Of a DNA stretch of 64,000 nt, positions 1 through 9,411 are shown piece after piece. Both the position numbers and the translations under genes were made by a program. Source of the stretch: Ohtaekwangia koreensis. GTDB lineage: Bacteria > Bacteroidota > Bacteroidia > Cytophagales > Cyclobacteriaceae. The stretch spans positions 1,009,267-1,073,266 of the forward strand of contig NZ_FUZU01000003.1 in the NCBI RefSeq assembly GCF_900167975.1, read 5' to 3'. Position 1 is the first letter of the stretch. Each line of letters opens with the position of its first letter. The notes under the pieces are model-generated. The model ran no database searches. It was given only the letters and a program-made list of their open reading frames with translations, and was not told the origin of the DNA.

Positions 1-752
1 GATATCATGTCCTGATCTGCCAGTCCAATGAGTCGTATCAAACCGAAATTGACAATACAAATGTACTCATGTCGAGCCGGGTGGATGGTATATTAGTATC
101 CCTTACGGGGAAGACTCCCAACGTTGAGCACTTTCGAAAATTTGAACGTGCTGGTATTCCTATAGTATATTTCAACCGGGTAACGACTGACGTGTGTGCC
201 TCAAAAGTTATTGTGGATGATTATGATGGCGCGTATAAAGGTGTACAGCATCTGATTCAGAATGGATGCAGCCGCATCGCCCATATAGCTGGTCCGCAGA
301 ATTTGCAGATTTGTAAAGACCGGCTTCAAGGATATCAGGACGCGCTGTTGCATCATGGGATGGAAATCAATGAATCGCTGATTATATACCACGACCTGAA
401 TCCGGAAAGTGCATTGCATTGCGCACAGCATTTACTTGATCTACCCGAGCGGCCTGATGGATTGTTTGCATTGAATGATCCCGCTGCCATTGCCACCATG
501 CAGGTTGCAAAAGAGAAAGGTATACGGATTCCCGAAGAGCTTGCAGTAGTAGGCTTTAGCAATGAGCCCACCTCTGCGCTGGTTGAGCCAGGTCTTACAA
601 CACTGGCTCAACCGATGGCAGAAATCGGCAAAACTGCTGTTAATCTTTTATTCAAACAGATGAATGATGTGTCGGATTGTTTTATACCGGAGACTAAGAT
701 TCTAAAGACGACTTTAATTGTGAGAAAATCATCGCTTAAAAAACAATTCTGA
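1..752 (+). CDS. LacI-family transcriptional regulator, C-terminal part (5' end outside window)
   Basis: The reading frame is open from base 3 and has no start inside the window, so this is the 3' part of a longer gene; the ATG at 69 is internal. The visible ~250 residues are the periplasmic-binding-protein-like sensor domain of a LacI/GalR regulator. Seen: a VDGILVS segment, the AGIPIVYFNR strand, HIAGPQ, a NDPAAIATMQ helix and the IPEELAVVGFSNEP block, which recur in this order in the family. The N-terminal helix-turn-helix lies upstream of the window. Family members bind a sugar or related ligand and control neighbouring uptake or catabolic genes. The target here cannot be told, because the adjacent uptake locus is convergent with it. 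Confidence 0.9.
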   Translation, partial: YHVLICQSNESYQTEIDNTNVLMSSRVDGILVSLTGKTPNVEHFRKFERAGIPIVYFNRVTTDVCASKVIVDDYDGAYKGVQHLIQNGCSRIAHIAGPQNLQICKDRLQGYQDALLHHGMEINESLIIYHDLNPESALHCAQHLLDLPERPDGLFALNDPAAIATMQVAKEKGIRIPEELAVVGFSNEPTSALVEPGLTTLAQPMAEIGKTAVNLLFKQMNDVSDCFIPETKILKTTLIVRKSSLKKQF

Positions 753-770
753 TCTTACACTATATCTATA

Positions 771-1226
771 CTATTGCCGGGTGAAGGTAAACTTCCAGTT
801 GCCTGAAACTCCTTCCGTTCTCCCTCCTTCTTCCTGATATGTAAATTCCATTATAAGAGAAGTGTCGGTAACAGAATATTGAATGTTTACTTCATCTTCC
901 CGGATCAGGTATATAGCAGGATTCCGCTCGTCAAAAAATAAGCGACCTCCGGATGCTGAGATCCAAGGACTACGATCGGGACTATAGGAAATGGTATAGC
1001 TTACACTCGCAGCAGTGTTGGCCATAATACCCATCGTAAATGCATCGTAACCGCCTTGAGCAACATCGTCCAGGGTTACAGCGGTAGCTTTCCACGAGCC
1101 CTTGAGTTTTTCAATTTGTTGCTCTGCGACAGAAGGGTCATTTTTGTCGTTATCACTGCAACCAGCGAAGAGTATAGCTGCAGCTGCGCTTATAAAGATT
1201 GAAAATATAGTTCGTTGTACATTCAT
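771..1226 (-). CDS. Small lipoprotein of unknown function, last gene of the SusCD locus
   Basis: A 151-residue protein with an N-terminal hydrophobic segment ending in a lipobox (LFAGC, Cys at about 22), so it is expected to be a lipoprotein. The mature part has a KGSWKATAVTLDD stretch and alternating beta-type segments, reminiscent of small lipocalin-like domains found in Bacteroidota uptake loci; this fold guess is inference. It follows the DUF4302-type gene by 82 bases on the same strand, so it is probably the last gene of the operon. No enzymatic motif is visible. Confidence 0.75.
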   Translation of the reverse strand: MNVQRTIFSIFISAAAAILFAGCSDNDKNDPSVAEQQIEKLKGSWKATAVTLDDVAQGGYDAFTMGIMANTAASVSYTISYSPDRSPWISASGGRLFFDERNPAIYLIREDEVNIQYSVTDTSLIMEFTYQEEGGRTEGVSGNWKFTFTRQ

Positions 1227-1308
1227 ATAGCTTGACTTTAAAATAAGTCTGCCTGACTTAACGCCCGGCAGACTACCACTAACCTAACCTACTTAACAGT
1301 AAGTATCT

Positions 1309-2697
1309 TTATTGATTCAACAAGTATCCTGAAAAAGAATATTCCGGACTTTTCTGACTATAGAAGCCTCCTATCAATTGAAATCCTCCGGCTATATATT
1401 CGAGCTTGAAAGTATCTTTATCAAAGTGCTGAAGAATTACACGCAAGTCAAAGGAAATTACCTGGGCATTGTCATTTGAACCAATCGCAGTAAATTTCAC
1501 ATCGCCTGTATCATTTACTTCATACTCGTAAACAAATTTTGCCAGGAAACGACTCGTTACACCATTGCGTGTCTGCGCTATAACTACATCATAGTACATC
1601 AGTTTGTTAACCGGATCAAAAACATAACTCATCTCCTGGAGGGTAAGCGCGTAGGGACCAATCAGTAAACTGCCCGCGGCCTCGTTGTACGCTTCAATGA
1701 ATGCATCGGATTGTCCCGGCAACCTGTTCACGCCTGGATTCTCTGGCATTAAAGCTCTTTTATAGGTGCGTCCAATCACACTATGCAACGGCGTGGCTGG
1801 ATGAAAAAAGTAGGGCTCTGTATCATTCACCAAATCAACCGGATTGGACAGTTGTACCGTATAGAGTCCTTTATCTTCATTCCAGAACAACTCCCGGAAA
1901 CTATATGCTCCTATAGTAACGGGCGATTTCAATACAATACCGTCCAGTGAAAAAGTAAAGGGCGATATAAAGGTCTCAATTTTACTCTCATCCGAAGAGA
2001 GATATTGTGCAGCAAACAGCTTGCTCCCTACATCGATCGCCAAAGGGACAGTGGTGTTGTTTGGTAACAGGAGCTTTAAACCTGTGTTGTCCTCCAGGTA
2101 TACCGTTGTGCTTTGAAGAACATCTTCAATTCCATCCTCTAAAATCCGGGATGTCTCTTGCTCGGTCGCTTTCAGCAGATATAGCTCTGTGCTGTGCTTC
2201 AAGCCTTTCATAATGATACTATCTCCGGATACTCTCACGAATGTAAATTCAAAATCAGACAGCAATCCTTCACCGCTTGTACCACCGTTAACATTGCCAT
2301 CCGGATCGGCCGGTAAATGTATATAGGAGTATGTATCAAATGTCAAAGTGGGTTTCTGCAAGGCCTTCAGTACCCACGTGCCGTCCATGGGCTGAGCAGC
2401 AGATGTCTCATTGAAGTCAGACACCATATTTACAGTACCATTTTCATTAAAATCAAAGTAATAAAAATAGCCACCACCTGCCTTGGTATATAGCATCGCC
2501 TTCCAGCCATGCGGAGCGCTGCGCAATAGTGTATTATACTCCGTCAATGCCTCTTGCACACGCTCGTCGGTAGTTTCATTGAAGATCGGTTCATATTCAT
2601 TGTCGCAGGCTGCCATTAGGATGACAACCCCGATCGCGAACAGAACACTGCGTAATTGATTATTTTTTCTCATGCGCATTGCAATAAATAATTTCAT
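1309..2697 (-). CDS. DUF4302-type lipoprotein of the SusCD operon
   Basis: About 462 residues from the ATG at 2697, which lies one base after the stop of the metallohydrolase gene. A longer frame to 2733 exists but would overlap that gene and put 12 extra residues before the signal peptide; ATGs at 2679 and 2673 are also possible. The N-terminus has a basic patch, a hydrophobic stretch and a MAAC lipobox. Features typical of DUF4302 proteins are visible: LTEYNTLLRSAPHGWKAMLY and a YYFDFNENGTVNMVSDFN segment. Proteins of this family sit downstream of SusC/SusD and a zinc metallohydrolase lipoprotein in Bacteroidota and are presumed surface lipoproteins of the uptake complex. The ligand is unknown. 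Confidence 0.82.
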   Translation of the reverse strand: MKLFIAMRMRKNNQLRSVLFAIGVVILMAACDNEYEPIFNETTDERVQEALTEYNTLLRSAPHGWKAMLYTKAGGGYFYYFDFNENGTVNMVSDFNETSAAQPMDGTWVLKALQKPTLTFDTYSYIHLPADPDGNVNGGTSGEGLLSDFEFTFVRVSGDSIIMKGLKHSTELYLLKATEQETSRILEDGIEDVLQSTTVYLEDNTGLKLLLPNNTTVPLAIDVGSKLFAAQYLSSDESKIETFISPFTFSLDGIVLKSPVTIGAYSFRELFWNEDKGLYTVQLSNPVDLVNDTEPYFFHPATPLHSVIGRTYKRALMPENPGVNRLPGQSDAFIEAYNEAAGSLLIGPYALTLQEMSYVFDPVNKLMYYDVVIAQTRNGVTSRFLAKFVYEYEVNDTGDVKFTAIGSNDNAQVISFDLRVILQHFDKDTFKLEYIAGGFQLIGGFYSQKSPEYSFSGYLLNQ

Positions 2698-2698
2698 A

Positions 2699-4072
2699 TT
2701 AGTTACCCAGTATTCCATATGTATAACCTTCATTCGGATTGCTTACAGGATAGAATCCAACAAAGCTGCTGGTAGGACACGATGATCGCTCCCACTCAAT
2801 GTCGTATGTATAGCCCGCAAAAAAGTCGAGTATATTATATACACCGTAATCCTCTGCCAGCATACGCGCATTCTCATCGTTATCTACATACCAGAATCCA
2901 TAATGTCCGTCCTCAGTCTGGAATACTTCGAGAATAAAATTCGCGACATAGTATATTCGTTCGCCTGGCCCATTGGTATGATAATGCAATTGCAAGTGCA
3001 CATGTGTTTCGTCAGAATAATATAGTCTGAAGTATGTATCGAGTCCATAACCTTTTGTCGTCAACAGATTGAAGTCTGTGAAAAAGGCAGTTGCAAATCC
3101 CGAAGGGTAACTATAGAAATTAAAATCGAATCGTATCGCGGTGGAATCTTTTCCGTAGCCAAGTATATCGAAGAGTGGTGTTCGCTCTTCTACTGGCTCG
3201 CCCGGTGCAATCGCATTGATTGCTTCTTGTACTTTGGTTTGCAGCGCATAAAAATCAATATTATACTTTGCGCGAAAATATTCCACTACATATTGCTCTT
3301 TCTTCTTCAATAATTGTCGGGATGACGTATTGGTTTCACATGCTAAAATTCTTTCATACCCTTCTTTACCTTCTACTAACATGGTAGCAATCATTTCTAC
3401 GAAATCTTCATCGGTGCTTGCCATGGCATAGCTTGTGATAAAACCCCGAGCCCTGGCTTCGCTTAAAGAAACCGAACTCCAGTTGGCAGTATAGTTACCG
3501 GCTGTCACTTCCTTGAACTCAGGCTGATAGGATATATTTTGATTGAGGATGTGTCCAAATTCATGCTGTACAGTATGGATAAGTTGTTTGACACCGGCAT
3601 TGTTGTGAGGATCAAAATCGTTAACAACAAACAGCACTACTTTACGTCCGCCTTCTGCAGTACCAATAGTGGTCGATCCATCATAATTATAGTTGGCACT
3701 GCCTACCAGCACAAATTGTTTAGGACAATATTCCTTTATAAAATTTGTAGCGGCTACCTGGTTATACGTTTCGATCCATACCTTCTTCACAACGTCCATA
3801 ACACCTTGCACCTTCGTAACTGCAGGTGGTGTCAGGTTTTTGTAAGGGTCCAATTCGGAATTATCCCAGCGATACTTTACCTGTATATTATAAGGTGTGG
3901 TAAAATTATCTGTAAGCCAGTTGTCCAATTCTGTAGGTTCACGTGTGTCGTCATTTGTAACATAATCAGGATCGGACGTGTCATTTTCATTATATGGATC
4001 ATTGCAGGCAGCACCTGTAAGAGCCAGTATAATCATGATTGCAATTATATTCTTGTATTTCATAAATCTCAT
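2699..4072 (-). CDS. Substrate-import-associated zinc metallohydrolase lipoprotein
   Basis: A 457-residue predicted lipoprotein (hydrophobic segment, then Cys at about 23). It carries a zinc-protease motif HEFGH at residues 170-174, in the context IHTVQHEFGHILNQ. Length, lipobox, HExxH and position directly after SusD fit the family of putative zinc-binding metallopeptidases linked to TonB-dependent uptake in Bacteroidota. It probably acts on a peptide or ester substrate at the cell surface before import; the substrate is not evident. The start at 4072 lies 13 bases after the susD stop; an ATG three codons later is equally good. It almost abuts the next gene, which suggests co-translation. 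Confidence 0.88.
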   Translation of the reverse strand: MRFMKYKNIIAIMIILALTGAACNDPYNENDTSDPDYVTNDDTREPTELDNWLTDNFTTPYNIQVKYRWDNSELDPYKNLTPPAVTKVQGVMDVVKKVWIETYNQVAATNFIKEYCPKQFVLVGSANYNYDGSTTIGTAEGGRKVVLFVVNDFDPHNNAGVKQLIHTVQHEFGHILNQNISYQPEFKEVTAGNYTANWSSVSLSEARARGFITSYAMASTDEDFVEMIATMLVEGKEGYERILACETNTSSRQLLKKKEQYVVEYFRAKYNIDFYALQTKVQEAINAIAPGEPVEERTPLFDILGYGKDSTAIRFDFNFYSYPSGFATAFFTDFNLLTTKGYGLDTYFRLYYSDETHVHLQLHYHTNGPGERIYYVANFILEVFQTEDGHYGFWYVDNDENARMLAEDYGVYNILDFFAGYTYDIEWERSSCPTSSFVGFYPVSNPNEGYTYGILGN

Positions 4073-4085
4073 CCTTCAAAATTTA

Positions 4086-5570
4086 TTACCGTGGATTAGG
4101 TTCAAGTCCGCCCAATGAAATTGCTTCTGCCGGTATTTGTAATACTCTTCGCGGATCACCAGCGGACAATACTATACCTTCACCATCGCGGATCAAATGT
4201 TCAACCGGAAGATCGTGTCGAAGTATATCAAACCAGCGGAGTCCTTCATGCAAAAATTCCGCCCTGCGCAAATCCAACACAGCAAGTAGTGTGGCTTCCT
4301 GATTAATGCTTTCCTGGTAGAAGTTATAGAGCTTGTGTGCATTGAGGTTATGGTATTCCGGTACGTAATTCGTGATCCGCTTACTCACGAGTACATTCAT
4401 ATCGTCCAGTGCTGCTGACAAGTTGTTTTGCATGGTATAGGCTTCAGCACGATTGAGCAATACTTCTTCAGCAGAGAAAAGTGGTATCACGGTATAGGTA
4501 AAACCCGTATTGGCATTTGTACCGGTGCGAACAAAGTGATCTTTAAATTTCGGCACAAAATATACCTGGCTAACCGAGCTATAGTATACCCAATAGGAAT
4601 ATTGGCCTTGTGTGGCATTGTAATCCAGAATGGCTGCCTTTGTGTTTACACCGGTGGTATATTTTAGCGTGTTGTAGGTAAAGGCCCAATCAGACAATGT
4701 CTCGCTCAGCAGCAGGTTTGCCTTTTCAGTAGAACGGGTATAGGTAGTGATCAACTCATTCATGGCATAGCCTCTATATGTTGAGTTCCACGGACGCAGG
4801 CCAGCCGCTATATCCGTATTGGAAAATACCTGGTTCGCGTGTTCTATTACTTTGTTATAGTCTCTTTTGAATAAATAGAAACGTGTTGCAAAAGCATGTG
4901 CTGCTGCGCGTGTAAAGTGATAGCTCGGAACGCCATCGGCATCGGCATCCTCGGTGTTATAACTTTGATCGTCAATCAACGGAAGTCCATCGGTGAGATC
5001 TTTCTCAATCATGGTATATACATACTCTACTGTATGCCGATCGTACTTTTTCAAAGATTCAGTTTCGGGTTCCGTTACATACGGTATACCGGGATAGTAT
5101 GCCGCTGTAGCAGCCTTATAGGTTTTAGCAAAAAGTGCTACCAGCATAAAGTGTGCATAGGCGCGTGCCACCAACGCTTCACCGCGTTGCGCATCATATA
5201 CCGGAAAATTGCCTTCGCGTTCTATGGCTTGCAAGGCATGGTTCGCTGCTGCGATCGCGGTATAGCATGAGTTCCAGTAGTTCTCCGGTGTATCCTGCGC
5301 TGTTGAATTTACATTGCGCCAAAAGTATGGATCTGTATTCCGCACATCCTGCGATTGAGACGGATTATCTTCTACGTTATCGGACATTGCTTCGCAGAAT
5401 GGTATATAATTCCCTTCGGGATACGCAGTCACCAATAGCTCTGCGATCTTTTCCTTCGAATCGAGAATGGTGCGATTGTCGGGTACCTTGGAAAGAAAGT
5501 CCTCGCATCCGCTTAGCGCTATACTTAGTACGAGCAGGCTGACTATATATTTTTTCATGGCTACCTTCAT
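4086..5570 (-). CDS. SusD/RagB-family nutrient-binding outer-membrane lipoprotein
   Basis: A 494-residue SusD-like protein. It has a lipobox ending at Cys22 (ALSGC), then the usual FLSKVPDNR start of the mature protein, a helical TPR-type core (EALVARAYAHFMLVALFAKT, AAAHAFATRFYLFKRDY) and the C-terminal LDLRRAEFLHEGLRWFDILR block diagnostic of the family. SusD proteins form the surface lid over the SusC channel and bind the substrate. The gene starts 4 bases after the susC stop; an ATG four codons later (5558), preceded by AAGG, is an alternative. Substrate cannot be deduced, as no glycoside hydrolase lies nearby. Confidence 0.95.
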   Translation of the reverse strand: MKVAMKKYIVSLLVLSIALSGCEDFLSKVPDNRTILDSKEKIAELLVTAYPEGNYIPFCEAMSDNVEDNPSQSQDVRNTDPYFWRNVNSTAQDTPENYWNSCYTAIAAANHALQAIEREGNFPVYDAQRGEALVARAYAHFMLVALFAKTYKAATAAYYPGIPYVTEPETESLKKYDRHTVEYVYTMIEKDLTDGLPLIDDQSYNTEDADADGVPSYHFTRAAAHAFATRFYLFKRDYNKVIEHANQVFSNTDIAAGLRPWNSTYRGYAMNELITTYTRSTEKANLLLSETLSDWAFTYNTLKYTTGVNTKAAILDYNATQGQYSYWVYYSSVSQVYFVPKFKDHFVRTGTNANTGFTYTVIPLFSAEEVLLNRAEAYTMQNNLSAALDDMNVLVSKRITNYVPEYHNLNAHKLYNFYQESINQEATLLAVLDLRRAEFLHEGLRWFDILRHDLPVEHLIRDGEGIVLSAGDPRRVLQIPAEAISLGGLEPNPR

Positions 5571-5574
5571 TTCG

Positions 5575-8500
5575 TTAGAGGTTGAGTTTTATAGTTGCTG
5601 TAATCTGCTTCGGCACTGGCATGGCCACACCACCAGACGAATAGAATTCAGGATCCTGTCCGTATAATTTCTTATCAGCGTATAGCAACAGTAAATTAGT
5701 TCCAGTCAACGTAAGCGATGCGTTGCTTAACCCAGTGTTTGCAAGTAGTTTGGAGGGCAGCATATAGGACAATGAAATCGTACGCATGCGAATGAATCCT
5801 CCGTCCACAACCCGGGCCGTTGAATAGTTATAGTTATTGTATGGATATATAGATCCCAATCGGCTAAGCGAAGTGAGATCCAGTATAGAAGGCACATTCG
5901 TATGCTGCTCATCTCCCGGCAATACCCAACGGTCGAGGAACTCACGTGGCATAGCATCGAGATCAGAGTAACGTGTTTTGAATGCAGGATTCAACCGGAT
6001 CTTATTACCAGCCTGGTATGTGAGGAATATATTCAGTGTGATATTCCTATACTTGAATATATTTGATAAGCCACCGGTTACAGTAGGATCAACGGAGCCC
6101 TCATACTTGAGGTGTTGGATGTTAGGACTTTGCAAAAATACATCTGAGCTTAAATTTCCATCCTGGTTGATAAACAACGGCATGCCGGATTCAGGATCGA
6201 GTCCTTTATAGTCTACCGAGAATAATCCTCTCACCGGATATCCTTCCATGGCGCCTCCTTCCGGAAATACAAGGTTGAAAATGCGCGGTTCATTACGCAG
6301 GTTCGTGATCTTACTTTTATTATAGCTGAATACATAGTTTGTATTCCAGCTCCACTGCGTGCGATTAAATATAGTTGCACCTATAGTCAGATCCACTCCG
6401 CGCGATTTCATATCAGCATAGTTGATCGCTTTATAAGGCTCGCCTCCTATACCGGATGTTTTTATAATGCTGATCAGGTCGAATTGATTGCGTTTATAAA
6501 AGTCAGCAGTAATCACAAGCTTATTGAAGAGACCGGTGTTGAAGCCAACGTTCATCTCGTATTGCTTCTCCCAGGTGAGATCCGAATTTTCAAGGCTTTC
6601 TATACCGATCAATGATTCACCTTCATTTAAATAAGGCCTTCGTGTAGCAGCCGTTCGAAATACAACGGAGGCATTGTTGGCATTACCGGTGTTGGCGGTA
6701 AGTCCATAGCCCGCTTTCAGTGTGAGGAAATCTATAGCTTGTGCGCTTTCCATAAAACGCTCGCTATCTATATTCCATGCACCACTCACATTCCATGTAG
6801 GCAACCACCGGGCTGTACGCGATTCACCCAGACGATTTGATCCGTCCATCCGCACAGTGGCGTTGAGTACATATTTACTCTTATACGAATACGTGGTGCC
6901 CGCATAAAAACTTGCATAGCGTTCATAGCCATAGCCCATACCGAAGTAGTTAAAGTTTCCTTCGAGCAATTGTTTGATGAGCAGATAATCGGTATAAGGA
7001 ACACCACCTCTGCTATATTGATAGCCATAACCGTTGGCAAATGAAGTCTGGCGATCAACCTGACGGATCTCCTGCCCTGCCACCAGATTTATGCTATGTA
7101 TACCTGTGAATGTATGATTCCAGGTTAACTGATTTTTAAAATAGTAACTCGCCATCTTGTCATCTGTACGATTATAGAAACCGCCTTGTGGCAACACCAC
7201 TACCGGGTCTACATTCGGATAATCCGGATTAACGTACAGAAATTTATTTCCCATACGAATAATCTGTGAACCATCGGCCCTATAGGCTTCCGCCATGTTC
7301 GAACCTTCTTCAACCTTGTGTTCCGTTACTGTACTCACGGAGCGCGCTGAGCCTATAAAATCGTACTTCAATTCTTTCAGGAGCTGATAACTGAATTCAC
7401 CCTGTAGTTTGAAATCAAGCTGGTTAAGATCTATATAGTTTTTATTGACTTCGTTGATGATGTTGAACGGAGCATAGTTGCGTGTGAAGTATTCCAATTT
7501 ACCTTCTTCATCATAGGCGGTTAATACACGACTCGTATTCAATGCATAGCTAAATGGGTTGATATCAAAATCGCGATCGTATCCACCTTCTACTACATTC
7601 GTTTGACGAGACACTGTACCGGGTGCACGCTGATCGCGCACCGAACCGGAAGCTATAATTCCCAGACTTGCTTTATCGGAGATCTTAAAATTACCACGAG
7701 CGTTCGCGGTATAGCGTTTTACATTGTCAGCAATAGACCACCCGTTGTCATTGTAATAACTGGTAGAGAAATATAGTTGTGACGCTTCAGTACCTCCGGA
7801 AACACCTAATGAATGTTCCTGTACAAAAGAGTTATCGAAGAGTATATCAAACCAATCGGTGTTGGCGGTTGCATAACGTTGCAGGAACGCACGCCTGCCC
7901 GCATCTGTGTTGGGAAGGTCGAAATCATCCGAGCCGTTATTATAAGAATCGTTTATGATGTTATACATCTTGGTATATACACCACCGTTGGGCAGATTCG
8001 CTACATCAGCATGGTTCAACAATCCCTTGCGTTCCATCTCGGTATATACCGACATCTGGTCTACGGAATTCAGAATATTATAGTCGTTATAGGAAGGCCT
8101 GAGGTATGTTGAAAAATTACCGGTATAGGTGATCTGCGGTTTTCCAATGCGGCCTTTTTTAGTTGTGATCACGATCACACCATCTTTAGCGCGAGCGCCA
8201 TACAACGCAGTGGCTGAAGCGTCTTTCAGAATCGTAATGTTGGCTATATCATCCGCATTGAGACCAGCCACGGATGAACCGATCAGCGTGCTGGGATCTC
8301 CCGTGGTCAATTGTTCTGCCGATACATTGACAACATCTTCGAGTACAACACCATCAATTACCCAAAGTGGTTTATTATCTCCGGTGATAGATGTGGCTCC
8401 GCGCACACGAATCTTCGGAGCTGCACCAAATGTACCGGATACGTTTTGAACCGAAACTCCGGCCGCACGTCCCTGTAACATGCGGCTCAGATCAACGGTG

Positions 8501-9210
8501 CCTTCAGTTTTTATATCTTGTGCCGAAAGACTTACAACGGATCCTGTAAAGAGTCGTTCATCAACAACCTGATACCCGGTTGATACTACGGATACTTCTT
8601 TCAGTGTTGTGATATCTTCCGTGAGCTCTATATCTATACTGCTTTGATTGTTGACGACTATATCTATAGGTGCATACCCGATGAAGGAGAATGTTAACGT
8701 TGATCCCTTCTCTACTTCAAGGGAGTATTCACCATTCGCATTGGTTATTGTTCCGCGAGGCGATCCCTTTACGGTAACATTTACTCCTGGTAGTGGTTGC
8801 TTATCCGTAGAGGATACAACCCTGCCGCGCACAATGATCGACTCCTGTGAATTCTTCGGGGCTATAACAATCAGGTTGCCCTCCAGAATTTTATAGGTCA
8901 GATTTGTAGGTGCAAGCAATTTCACCAGTACATTCTGAAGTGATTCATTCTTTGCCGAGACCGAAACTTTTTTATTCAGATCAGCAAAAGAATCATTGAA
9001 GAAAAAAGAATATTCACTCTCTTTCTCAATGACGCGAAACACTTCGCGTAGCGTAACGTCTTTCAGTTCAATGCTTAGATCCTGTGAACTCGCATTCGAT
9101 GCAAGGGCAACACCTACAGGAATCAATAAAAAAAGCCAGATTCTCATAACCACCGTTATTTTATTCAATACTGACCGGACACAGACTTGGCCGTATCTTA
9201 TTTTTTTCAT
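5575..9210 (-). CDS. SusC/RagA-family TonB-dependent outer-membrane channel with STN signalling domain
   Basis: A 1211-residue TonB-linked receptor. Order: export signal (to about 43), STN/secretin short N-terminal domain (about 45-120), carboxypeptidase-D-regulatory-like domain (about 127-205), plug (about 213-350) and a long beta-barrel. The SusC signature is visible: KPLWVIDGVVL in the plug and ILKDASATALYGARAKDGVI at about 327-346. The STN domain fits cell-surface signalling to the FecR/sigma-factor pair encoded upstream: loaded receptor, then FecR, then ECF sigma. It forms the import channel with the SusD protein encoded next. A roughly 200-base gap before the start probably holds its promoter. 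I expect a full-length, functional gene. Confidence 0.96.
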   Translation of the reverse strand: MKKIRYGQVCVRSVLNKITVVMRIWLFLLIPVGVALASNASSQDLSIELKDVTLREVFRVIEKESEYSFFFNDSFADLNKKVSVSAKNESLQNVLVKLLAPTNLTYKILEGNLIVIAPKNSQESIIVRGRVVSSTDKQPLPGVNVTVKGSPRGTITNANGEYSLEVEKGSTLTFSFIGYAPIDIVVNNQSSIDIELTEDITTLKEVSVVSTGYQVVDERLFTGSVVSLSAQDIKTEGTVDLSRMLQGRAAGVSVQNVSGTFGAAPKIRVRGATSITGDNKPLWVIDGVVLEDVVNVSAEQLTTGDPSTLIGSSVAGLNADDIANITILKDASATALYGARAKDGVIVITTKKGRIGKPQITYTGNFSTYLRPSYNDYNILNSVDQMSVYTEMERKGLLNHADVANLPNGGVYTKMYNIINDSYNNGSDDFDLPNTDAGRRAFLQRYATANTDWFDILFDNSFVQEHSLGVSGGTEASQLYFSTSYYNDNGWSIADNVKRYTANARGNFKISDKASLGIIASGSVRDQRAPGTVSRQTNVVEGGYDRDFDINPFSYALNTSRVLTAYDEEGKLEYFTRNYAPFNIINEVNKNYIDLNQLDFKLQGEFSYQLLKELKYDFIGSARSVSTVTEHKVEEGSNMAEAYRADGSQIIRMGNKFLYVNPDYPNVDPVVVLPQGGFYNRTDDKMASYYFKNQLTWNHTFTGIHSINLVAGQEIRQVDRQTSFANGYGYQYSRGGVPYTDYLLIKQLLEGNFNYFGMGYGYERYASFYAGTTYSYKSKYVLNATVRMDGSNRLGESRTARWLPTWNVSGAWNIDSERFMESAQAIDFLTLKAGYGLTANTGNANNASVVFRTAATRRPYLNEGESLIGIESLENSDLTWEKQYEMNVGFNTGLFNKLVITADFYKRNQFDLISIIKTSGIGGEPYKAINYADMKSRGVDLTIGATIFNRTQWSWNTNYVFSYNKSKITNLRNEPRIFNLVFPEGGAMEGYPVRGLFSVDYKGLDPESGMPLFINQDGNLSSDVFLQSPNIQHLKYEGSVDPTVTGGLSNIFKYRNITLNIFLTYQAGNKIRLNPAFKTRYSDLDAMPREFLDRWVLPGDEQHTNVPSILDLTSLSRLGSIYPYNNYNYSTARVVDGGFIRMRTISLSYMLPSKLLANTGLSNASLTLTGTNLLLLYADKKLYGQDPEFYSSGGVAMPVPKQITATIKLNL

Positions 9211-9411
9211 AGAATTAAATGGGATTTGGTTAACAAAAAGGAGTATTGCCTCCGCTTGAAAAAGCGTGGCAGACTGTTTACCAGTCCTTCAAGGATCAGG
9301 AGATGTGACAGCATCTTTTGATCCCCTTTTATTTTATGGCGTTGGTCAGCTGTGGTGTTGGTATAAACTATGCATGATGTTGGGTTTAGGGTTCGTGTAT
9401 ATATAGTTTCG

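Noticed and set aside
3539..4099. 186-codon open frame on the plus strand
   Set aside because: Lies antisense inside the metallohydrolase gene; cysteine- and isoleucine-rich composition typical of a shadow frame.
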